DNA of 10,316 nucleotides from NCBI GenBank assembly GCA_964499235.1, contig CAZCKC010000125.1, positions 1-10,316 of the forward strand, given 5' to 3'. The notes under the pieces are model-generated. The model did not search any database. It worked only from the letters and a program-made list of their open reading frames with translations, and was not told the origin of the DNA. Each line of letters begins with the position of its first letter. Positions within the stretch are counted from its first letter, which is position 1. A program made the translations under genes and the position numbers. Origin of the DNA: JAFGRR01 sp964499235. GTDB lineage: Bacteria; Planctomycetota; Phycisphaerae; UBA1845; Fen-1342. Positions 1 to 7,108 of the stretch are shown here, one piece after another.

Positions 1-1544
1 ACCTCCGGCGCGATCGGCGGGATCCTGGCGCTCGGCCTCTATGCCTTCGATCCCAACGTCCTCGCGCACAGCGCCGTCGCCGCCACCGACCTGGGTGCCG
101 CCGCGGCCATCTTCGCAGCCGCGTACACCTTCTGGCGCTGGCTCCGCCCCGTGCCCGGCCCGCAGTGGCGGCGGATGGTGGGCGCGGCGGTCGTCCTCGG
201 CCTCGGGCTGGCGGTCAAATCGACGGTGCTGCTCGTCCTGCCGGTCTTCGGGCTGCTGATCCTCGTCGCGCGGCCCAGGGGGAAGGCCCTCGGTCCCTAT
301 CTCACCCAGGCCGCAGCCGCCGGGCTGATCGCGTTCGCGGCGCTGTGGGCCGTCTACCGGTTCGAGATCGGCACGGTGCCGGGGCTCCCGTTCCCGGTGC
401 CCGCCGCCAGCCACCTGCTGCCCCTGCTGAAGCTCCGCACCCATATGGCGGAGGGGCACGCGGCCTTTCTGCTGGGCGAGACGTACCACCACGGCGTGTG
501 GCCCTACTTTCCCATCGCCTTCGTCCTCAAGACGCCGCCGCTCACGCTGATCCTGCTGGCGATCTCCGTCGTGCACGGGGTGCGCGCGGTCGCCGGGCGG
601 CGCGCCGACCTGCTCGGGATCCGGGCGCGCCTGGCCCTGACGCTCCTGCCGGTGCTCTATTTCGCCGTCAGCCTGACCAGCGGGATCAACATCGGGTACC
701 GCCACCTGCTGCCCATCCTGCCCTTCCTCTTTGTGGGGAACGTGGAGCTGCCGGCGCGCCTGCCCCATCTCTGGCGCCGCCCCACGCTGGGACGGGTGAT
801 CCCGGCCGCCGCCGTCACCGGGCTGGCGGTGCTCGCCTACGCCGCCGTCACCCTGAACCTCTTCCCGTGGCACCTGGCCTACTTCAACGTCCTCGCCGGC
901 GGGCCGGACGGCGGGTACCGCTATCTGGTCGACTCCAACCTCGATTGGGGCCAGACCTGGATCGCCCTCGACCGCTACCTGGACGACCGGGGCGTCGAGG
1001 CGTTCGGCCTGAGCCAGTACACGATCAACGATCCCCACGCCTACGGGCTCGACTACACGCCGCTGCCGCCGTGGCCCGACGCGCCGCCGGTGCTGCCGCA
1101 GCGGTTCGCGCCGCCGCCCGGCGTCTACGCCATCAGCACCACCCAGCTCCAGGGCGTGGTGGTGGCCGATCCGGAGATGTTCGACTACTTCCGCAACCTG
1201 ACCCCGACCGCCCGCGTCGGCCACGCCATGTTCGTCTACGACGTGGCTCCCCACCCGCCGGCCTCGTGGGCCGTCCAGTGCGCCAACCCGGTCGCGCCCC
1301 TGCCGGACGAGGTACTGAGCGAGGGCGTGGGCGAGCCGGCCCTGCGCACCCTCGCGGTCGACTGCACGCAGAGCCGGCTCGTCCCACCCGGCAGCGGGTG
1401 GTTCGTCCAACCGGGCGGGTACGACGGCTGGACCGCCGGCCTGCTGGTCGCGGCCCGGTTGGCCTACGAACAGACGGCGCCCGGCTACGTCCCGCCCTTC
1501 GCGGTCTACGAGTGGTTCGGGCGGGCGCTGCCGTCCGCCGCGCC
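1..1544 (+). CDS. GT39/PMT-like membrane glycosyltransferase, paralogue A (partial at both ends)
   Basis: The reading frame is open from base 1 to the N gap, giving 514 visible residues with neither start nor stop. It looks like a GT-C fold glycosyltransferase of the PMT_2/GT39 type, which in known members moves a sugar from a polyprenyl-phosphate carrier to an acceptor outside the membrane. Visible features are a DPNVLAH motif (residue 17 onward), then several hydrophobic segments up to about residue 290, the family block YRHLLPILPFL (about 234) and DSNLDWGQ (311). A soluble outer region with LPQRF and a QC...DCTQS cysteine pair follows. Aligned to the downstream paralogue, about 150 N-terminal residues are missing, including the first outer loop that carries the catalytic Asp-Glu and EHPPL motifs. 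The C-terminus stops in the gap near the sequence FAVYEWF, where the paralogue goes on into a beta-sandwich domain; whether A has that domain cannot be seen. Acceptor and donor are unknown. Confidence 0.85.
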
Positions 1545-1644
1545 NNNNNNNNNNNNNNNNNNNNNNNNNNNNNNNNNNNNNNNNNNNNNNNNNNNNNNNN
1601 NNNNNNNNNNNNNNNNNNNNNNNNNNNNNNNNNNNNNNNNNNNN
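1545..1644. other. Assembly gap (100 N)
   Basis: Exactly 100 N, the usual placeholder for a scaffold gap of unknown length. It hides the end of glycosyltransferase paralogue A and the start of paralogue B. The flanking genes are paralogues, so the assembly may have broken or collapsed at repeated sequence, and the true distance can be longer or shorter than 100 bases. The two genes lie in different frames across the gap, so any translation through the N is artificial. Confidence 1.
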
Positions 1645-4100
1645 TCTCAGATCCTCGCGAGCAGTGGGAGAGCAGCCCGTCTACTTCCCACAACCCATTC
1701 GCCCGGAAAAGCTGGTACACCCCGGCCGCTCTCCTGCTCCTCGCCGTCCTCTTCGCCCAACTGCTGGGCGCCGCCACCGCGCTGTCGGCCACCGTCGACG
1801 AGGGATTCCACATCACCAGCGGCCTCGAGTATCTCCGCACCGGGGAGGTGCGCCTCTTCGACGAGCACCCGCCCCTGGTCAAGGCCCTGTTTGCGTGGCC
1901 CCTCCTCCTGGTGCCCGACCTGACGCCGCCCGAGGGGGCGCCCGGCTACGCCGGCGGCGACCTGATCGCGGCGGCCCAGGCAACGGTGCTCAGCTACACA
2001 CCTATCGACCGGGTGATCGTCGCGTGCCGCGTGCCGGTCGCCCTGATGACCGTGCTGCTGGCCGCCGGGATCGCCCGCTGGGCCGGGCGCCGCTTCGGCC
2101 CGGGCCCCGCCCTGGCCGCGCTGGCCCTGGTCGTCTTCGATCCCAACCTGCTGGCCCACGGCAGCCTCGCCACCACCGACGTGGGCACCACGGCCTTGAT
2201 CCTCGCGTCGATGATGGCCCTGGCAGCCTACGTCCGGCGCCCCGCGCCAAAGACGTGGGCGGGCGCGGCCCTCCTGCTGGGGCTGGCCCAGGGCGCGAAG
2301 CTCACCGCGCTGATGCTCCTGCCCATCGGCGGGATCCTGGTGTTGATCGGGGCGTGGGAGCATCCCTCGGGCCGGCGGGGACGGGCACTCGTGCGCGCCG
2401 GCCTGGCGTACGCCGGGATGGTCCTGGCAGCGGCGCTCGTGCTGTGGGCGCTCTACGGCTTCGAGGTGCGCCCCCTTGCGGACGGCGGAATCCCGCTGCC
2501 CGCGGCGAGCCACGTCGCGCGGTGGCTGCGCCTGCGCACCAACCTCGCCTACGGGCGGGAGGCGTTCCTGCTGGGGCAGAACCGCATGCACGGCTGGTGG
2601 CTGTACTTCCCGGTGGCCTTCCTGGTCAAGACGCCGCTGCCGGCCCTCGTCCTGACCCTGATCGGCCTCCCGGTCTTCGCGCGGGATCTGGCGCGGGCCG
2701 TCCGCCGGCGGCGGGCCGCGCAGGCCCTGGCGCTGGGGCTCTTCCCCCTGCTCTACGCCCTGGCGAGCCTGACCAGCACGCTCAACATCGGCTACCGGCA
2801 CCTGCTGCCCGTGCTGCCCTTCCTCTATATCGGCTTCGGCGGCCTCCTGAAAAAGCTCACAGCCCCCGTCCTCGGGGGCGGGTCTTGCAAACCAACGCCT
2901 TTGCACCTCATAGCCGCCGCCCTGCTCCTCCTCCAAATAGCGGCGGCCCTGACCGTCGCGCCCCACTACCTCGCCAGCTTCAACCCCATCGCGGGCGGGC
3001 CGGCGCGCGGGTGGCGCTTCCTCGCCGACTCCAACACCGACTGGGGCCAGACCTTCAAAGCCCTTGCCGGCTACCAGGCGGCCCACGACCTGGGTCCGGT
3101 CAAGCTCTCGTCCTTCACCTTCCTGGACCCGGCGATCTACGGCGTCGACTACGAGCCCATCGCGCCGATGATCGGCGCACCCGCCGTGCTGCCGCAGCGG
3201 TTCAACCCGGCGCCGGGGCGCTACGCCATCAGCGCCACCACGCTGGACGGCGTCCCCCTCCCGTACCCGTCCACCTACAGTGGGTTCCGGCACCGCGAGC
3301 CGTTCGCCAAGCTCGGGGACGCGATGTTCCTCTACCGGGTCGAGGATCCGGCGGAGCGCGCGGCGGGCGCCCCGCGCTGGCTGGCCCAGTGCACCGATCC
3401 GGCCCCGCCCCTGCCCCCGGAGGCCGTCGCGGAGGGGTTCGGCGTGCCGGACCTGCGGCAGCTCACCTTCGACTGCACCCAGAGCTGGATCTATCCTGAA
3501 GGTGGGCAGGTCCCCGGCTGGTACGCGCGCCACACGCCGGACGTCGACCGGCTCCGCTGGCCCCGCGAGACCGAGTACCTGGCCTGGTGGCCCGCCTGGA
3601 CCGAGGCGCTTCCCCGCACGACGCTGCGCCTGAGCTACACCCAGCCGCAGCCCGGTGCGCTGCCGCCCTTTGCCCTCTGGACGTGGGCGCCGGCCGACCT
3701 CGACGGCGCCTACACCCCCCAGCGGGTCGCCCTGGCGGACACCCTGACCTTCCTCGGCCACGCCGCGCCCAAGCGCGCCGAGGCGGGCGAGGCATTGAGC
3801 GTCCTGACCTATTGGCGCGTCGAGCGCGTCCCGGCGCGCCCCCTCTCGCTGATGCTCCACCTGCGCGCGCCCTCCGGGGCCGGCCTCGCCGTGGGCGACG
3901 GGCTGGGCGTGCCCATCGACCAATGGCGGGCGGGCGACGTCCTCGTGCAGCGCCACCGCCTCGCGGTGCCCGCCCCGGCCCCGGCGGACCGTGCCGTCCT
4001 GGTCGGCGGCGCCTACTGGCTGGACGACGTCAGCCGCCTGCAGACCCCCGACGGCGCCGGGGAGTTCGTGCTGACCGAGGTCCAGCTCGTAGGGGAATGA
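1645..4100 (+). CDS. GT39/PMT-like membrane glycosyltransferase with C-terminal beta-sandwich, paralogue B (5' partial)
   Basis: The frame starting at 1647 gives 817 residues ending in TGA at 4098-4100. No ATG, GTG or TTG occurs in frame between the gap and the first membrane helix (about residues 26-46), so the start lies in the gap. After helix 1 comes the first outer loop with VDEGFHI (Asp51-Glu52, the expected catalytic acidic pair) and EHPPL (73-77), as in PMT/ArnT-type enzymes. FDPNLLAH (Asp165), several more helices, YRHLLPVLPFL, DSNTDWGQ (461), LPQRF and the QC...DCTQS cysteine pair (DCTQS at 609) follow. The last 125 or so residues form a beta-sandwich-like module with conserved YW, HL and GD positions. 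It is similar along its length to paralogue A, so the pair is a tandem duplication. The known family reaction is sugar transfer from a polyprenyl-phosphate sugar to an acceptor outside the membrane; the substrate here is unknown. Confidence 0.88.
2862..2879. repeat. Perfect 7-bp hairpin inside glycosyltransferase B
   Basis: GCCCCCG (2862-2868) and CGGGGGC (2873-2879) are exact inverted arms around a TCCT loop. The stretch lies in the loop between two membrane helices of paralogue B (peptide LTAPVLGGGSCKP). Codons from about 2850 to 2920 are unlike the rest of the gene: AAA, ACA, TCT, AAA, CCA, CCT, TTG and ATA appear close together. At the same place paralogue A has an ordinary Arg/Pro-rich loop. 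This could be a small inserted repeat that stays in frame, or simple drift in a loop with no constraint. Confidence 0.7.
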
Positions 4101-4135
4101 TCCAAGATCTATCCACCGGACACGTTGTCGATGAG

Positions 4136-4300
4136 TTTCACCAGTTACACAGAGATACACAGAGGAAAAATGACTCCAATGAAAAAACCTTATCTTACCG
4201 CAGAGCACGCAAAGAACGCAAAGAAAAGACAAAAAATATTAAGATTAATTCTGTGTTTTCTTAATATCTTTGAGTTCTCTCTGTGATCTCTGCGGTGAAA
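4136..4300. repeat. AT-rich composite inverted repeat of CACAGAG/CGCAGAG type
   Basis: This segment fills most of the 231 bases between the convergent glycosyltransferase B and CotH genes and is far richer in A and T than its surroundings. The ends match as inverted arms: TTTCACC (4136-4142) with GGTGAAA (4294-4300). CAGAGATACACAGAG (4150-4164) pairs with CTCTGTGATCTCTG (4279-4292) apart from one extra base. ACCGCAGAG (4197-4205) pairs exactly with CTCTGCGGT (4288-4296). There are thus two alternative left arms for one right arm, around an inner hairpin at 4236-4267. The look resembles dispersed CACAGAG-type intergenic repeats that I recall from many environmental bacteria; that resemblance is from memory. 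No protein is supported here. Confidence 0.8.
4236..4267 (-). terminator. Possible hairpin terminator for the - strand operon
   Basis: ATATTAAG (4236-4243) and CTTAATAT (4260-4267) are perfect 8-bp arms around a 16-base loop. Read on the - strand, the second arm runs straight into a T-rich tract (TTTTTTGTCTTTT, down to about 4224), the layout expected of an intrinsic terminator. It lies 65 bases past the stop codon of the last gene of that operon. The stem is AT-only apart from one pair, which is weak for a terminator in GC-rich DNA, so it may simply be the core of the surrounding repeat. Confidence 0.35.
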
Positions 4301-4331
4301 ATGATCTTCTTTCAGTAGAGTCATCCGTGAG

Positions 4332-5831
4332 CTAAGGAAAGCGCGCCTCGAGCTGGTCGCGCACCTCCGCGCCCCGCTGGCGGACGAAACGGCGCAGGAA
4401 CGCCACCTCCGCTTCCCATGAGATGGGTCGGGGCCACCGCGCCGTCTCGTAGCCGATCGCCGGCGACAGCAGCTCGGTCCAGGCGTCGACCCGGGGCGCC
4501 AGCGACTCGGGCGCCAGGGCGCCGTCCAGGTGCATCGCCGCCCGGTCCGTCAGGTACCGCCGGTACTCGGGGTTCGCCAGCAGCGCGCGCAGCAGGCGCG
4601 CGAAATCCGTGGGCGCCTCCCACGACCGGTGAAGCGGCGCGTCGATGCGCGGGGCAAAGGACGGGGTCTCCCCGCCATAGAGCCAGAACCACCGTCCCCC
4701 GCGCGGGTGCGCCGCAAACCACGCCTCGCCGGTCGTGCCGAAGTAGAGCTGCAGCACGGCGAAGTCGGTGAAGGACGCCAGATCGATCTGGCTCTTGAGG
4801 GTCGCATACTGGGCCGGGTCGGAGAGGTCCGACGCTGCGACCCAGTCGAGCAGGGCGTCCCAGTCGGCATCGGTGCCCTCACGCCGCCTGCCGTCCTGGA
4901 CCACGTCGACCCGATCGATGCCGTAGGCCTTCTCCAGGAAGAAGCGGTCAATCCGCTCGCTGAGGTGGTAGATCCCCCACGACTCCCCGTTGATGAAGAG
5001 CCACACAAAACGACGCGGCGCCGCCCGCAGATCGAGCGCCGCGACCGCATCGGCGATGAGCTGATCCTGGAGGAGGGGCCAGACCTGGGTCTGGTTCCCG
5101 GCCTGGAGCAGCAGCCGGTCGATGCCGGGCACCTCGCCCTCCGCCGGCGCAGCGCCTGACGCCGTCGGGAAGAGGGGATAGGTCAGACGAGCAGGCCCGT
5201 AATCCTGGCGGGCATAGAGCCGCAGCGAGGGTTTGGCTGCGTCGAAGGGCGCCATCCGGTGGGTGCGCAGGCCCATGCCCGCCTCAAACCCGAGCTCGCC
5301 GCCGGCGTCCAGGTACGCCACGTGCGCCGCGCGTTCCCAGTCCCGCCCCCGCGCCCAGGGACGCGTCAGAATGCCGCGCTCCGCATCCCAAAGATCCGCC
5401 GGTTCGACGGTCAAGGCGACCACCGGCAGGTCGTTTTCCACGCCGACCAGGTACGCGGCGTGCCCCACCTCCCCCACGACCCCGTTCATCACCTCCACCG
5501 CCCGGAAGACGGTCAGCGCGGGGTAGTCGGCGTCGAGGATCACGGGCTGCCGGTACCGGATGCCCACCGTCGCGGTCGGCACCGAGCCGTCGGTCGTGAA
5601 GAGCACCTCTCCCTGGGGGTGTGAGGGGTGCAGCTCGACCAGCACGCTGCGGTCGTACTGCCCCGAGGGCGGGTCAAACTGGGGCGCGCCCCCGGCCCAC
5701 GGCTCCCCTGCGCGCGGCAGGGGCAGCCGGCTCAGCGTCGGGTTCCGCGCAGCCACCGCACCGAGGCTCAGGAGGGCCACCAGCCCGAGGACGAGCCAGG
5801 CGAGGGTGCGGTATCGGTCTGACGTCACCAC
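4332..5831 (-). CDS. Membrane-anchored CotH kinase-like protein with chitobiase-type Ig module, active site degraded
   Basis: A 499-aa protein. A signal-anchor helix covers about residues 10-28. Residues 50-130 form a chitobiase/hexosaminidase C-terminal-like beta module (PSGQYD, FTTDGSVP), common at the front of bacterial CotH proteins. The CotH domain follows at about 134-495, with LPVVALTVEPADLWD, the conserved lysine in AAKPSLRLYARQDYG (Lys200), FINGESWGIYHLSERID (Glu292) and a helical C-terminus. CotH proteins are atypical kinases; the first one studied phosphorylates spore coat proteins. The stretch where family members have a WDxD-type acidic motif reads WLYGGETPSF here (Gly386-Gly387-Glu388), and the usual N-x-D-W motif is also lost (FGTTGEA), so catalysis may be lost. 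The start is GTG at 5831 or the adjacent GTG at 5828, which is better spaced from AAGGGA (5836-5841). That site overlaps the upstream stop codon, which suggests coupled translation. It is the last gene of the operon. Confidence 0.9.
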   Translation of the reverse strand: MVTSDRYRTLAWLVLGLVALLSLGAVAARNPTLSRLPLPRAGEPWAGGAPQFDPPSGQYDRSVLVELHPSHPQGEVLFTTDGSVPTATVGIRYRQPVILDADYPALTVFRAVEVMNGVVGEVGHAAYLVGVENDLPVVALTVEPADLWDAERGILTRPWARGRDWERAAHVAYLDAGGELGFEAGMGLRTHRMAPFDAAKPSLRLYARQDYGPARLTYPLFPTASGAAPAEGEVPGIDRLLLQAGNQTQVWPLLQDQLIADAVAALDLRAAPRRFVWLFINGESWGIYHLSERIDRFFLEKAYGIDRVDVVQDGRRREGTDADWDALLDWVAASDLSDPAQYATLKSQIDLASFTDFAVLQLYFGTTGEAWFAAHPRGGRWFWLYGGETPSFAPRIDAPLHRSWEAPTDFARLLRALLANPEYRRYLTDRAAMHLDGALAPESLAPRVDAWTELLSPAIGYETARWPRPISWEAEVAFLRRFVRQRGAEVRDQLEARFP

Positions 5832-5835
5832 GCCA

Positions 5836-5841
5836 TCCCTT
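5836..5841 (-). promoter_or_regulatory. Ribosome binding site overlapping the upstream stop codon
   Basis: AAGGGA on the - strand (5841 to 5836) shares bases with the TAA stop (5842-5840) of the preceding gene. It lies 4 bases before the GTG at 5831 and 7 before the GTG at 5828. The spacing favours 5828 as the true start of the second CotH protein, and the overlap suggests that ribosomes finishing one gene re-initiate on the next. Confidence 0.6.
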
Positions 5842-7108
5842 ACCGAACCCGCAGAAGGTGCAGTTGGAGCCGGCGATTCGCCACCCGGCCCTCGGGCGCC
5901 CCGGTGATGGGAAGCCGTTCACCGTCCGACGCCCGGTACATACCCACGGCGATCCGGACGTTGCTGCGGAGAAGCGAAGGATCCAGATCCAGCACGTGGA
6001 CGTCCCGGATCGTCTCCCCCGCCTGCCACGCCACCGTCGGATAGAACCAGTAGACGGGCTTGCCGTCGCTCTGCGCCAGCAGGTCCCCCGCCTCATCCAG
6101 GACGTGGACGAAGACCTTGTAGTCCTCGACCAGCGTCTGGCGCGCGTACCAGTAGAGCGCAACGCGCACGGCCCCACCCGGCGTCACCCACGCGGGCGCG
6201 TCGTAGCCCACCAGGGCAATGCGCGAACCGAAATCCGCCTGGAGCGGATAGTCGGGGTCCATCGGCCCCTCACTGACGTCCGGGGGATGCCGCAGCGTGG
6301 TCAGGGTTACGGGCGCGCCCAACTCTCCCCCACCGCCCCCCTCAGGTTCGAGGGGTTGGCCGCTGGGCAGCGTCAGCGCGACGTCCAGCGTATAGCGCCC
6401 CTCCGGCGCGTCATCCGGCGGAACGAGCACGTAGTGCGGCTGGGTCAGATCGCCCATCGTCTGGGCCCAGCGCACGCCGTCGTCCGGACCTCGGATAAAC
6501 AGCGACACGGCGACGGGAAGGGCCTCGGGGCGCAGCGGGGCCCAACGGAGCGTGACGTAAAGGGGCTCGCCGGGCACGATCCGCGTCCGGCTGACACGCA
6601 CGGACGCCAACGTCAGCCGGACCTCGGCACCGTCGCTGAAAACGCGATCCTGAGGCACCGTCTCGCCCCGATCGAAGGGTGTGGGCCGATAAACGAAGAG
6701 CGTGACCGGGGTCGCCGTATCGTGCGCGTCCCGGTCCGAATAGACGGGGCGATAACGGGCCTGAAACCACGACCGCGCCCGCACCCCATCCCAGGCGATA
6801 CTGTTCAGGGCGACGCAGTAATCGGGGTGCTCGGTCTGCAGCAGCGTCAGAAGCGCCGCCGCGTCCACCCTTTCGGGAATGCTGAGCGTCGACAACTCGT
6901 CAAAATGGGGGAGCGCTGCCTCCGGCACGGCGATGCGGTCCGTCGCAAGGCTGTGGTCGAGAAGCCAGTCGGCGGCCTCCGCGTAGATGGCATTGCGCCC
7001 CGCCGCACGGAGCCTGCGCATCCGCAGCAGCTTGGGGGCCGCCAGCAGCAGTCCCAGCGCCAGGCACAGGCCCAGCAGCGCGCGTCGACGGTCGCTCAGT
7101 CGTCCCAT
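5840..7108 (-). CDS. One-helix membrane protein with tandem beta-sandwich domains (glycosyltransferase outer-domain-like)
   Basis: A 422-aa protein with one N-terminal membrane helix (about residues 10-26) after a basic start (MGRLSDRRR), so the rest probably faces outward. Residues 40-145 (AEAADWLLDH ... VTLFVYRPTPFD) resemble the soluble outer part that follows the last helix of Chloroflexota PMT-type glycosyltransferases. Two beta-sandwich modules follow, about 160-275 and 290-420, alike in outline: PGEPLYVTLRW...SLFIRGPDD matches PGGAVRVALYW...VFVHVLDEAGD. A Gly run (257-261) links them. The second module also resembles the C-terminus of glycosyltransferase B. No membrane catalytic core is present, so this is not an enzyme of that type; a binding or scaffold role is inference. 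Its ATG overlaps the 3' end of the upstream CotH gene by 13 nt, and the next gene begins 8 nt after its stop, so it sits in the middle of an operon. Confidence 0.85.
   Translation of the reverse strand: MGRLSDRRRALLGLCLALGLLLAAPKLLRMRRLRAAGRNAIYAEAADWLLDHSLATDRIAVPEAALPHFDELSTLSIPERVDAAALLTLLQTEHPDYCVALNSIAWDGVRARSWFQARYRPVYSDRDAHDTATPVTLFVYRPTPFDRGETVPQDRVFSDGAEVRLTLASVRVSRTRIVPGEPLYVTLRWAPLRPEALPVAVSLFIRGPDDGVRWAQTMGDLTQPHYVLVPPDDAPEGRYTLDVALTLPSGQPLEPEGGGGGELGAPVTLTTLRHPPDVSEGPMDPDYPLQADFGSRIALVGYDAPAWVTPGGAVRVALYWYARQTLVEDYKVFVHVLDEAGDLLAQSDGKPVYWFYPTVAWQAGETIRDVHVLDLDPSLLRSNVRIAVGMYRASDGERLPITGAPEGRVANRRLQLHLLRVR

Noticed and set aside
165..1544. Third-frame + strand reading across glycosyltransferase A that joins B through the N gap
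   Set aside because: It is Arg/Pro/Ala-rich noise before the gap, and the fusion only exists because N codons are read as open. The true frame of A is the one that starts at base 1.
1647..4232. Very long open frame on the - strand opposite glycosyltransferase B
   Set aside because: The peptide is low-complexity Gly/Arg/Gln/Val with no domain, typical of antisense frames in GC-rich genes, while the + strand carries clear family motifs.
4141..4264. Possible small + strand protein in the AT-rich intergenic stretch
   Set aside because: It is only an extension of a wrong-frame reading from glycosyltransferase B, Lys/Arg-rich and made by repeat sequence, with no ribosome binding site.
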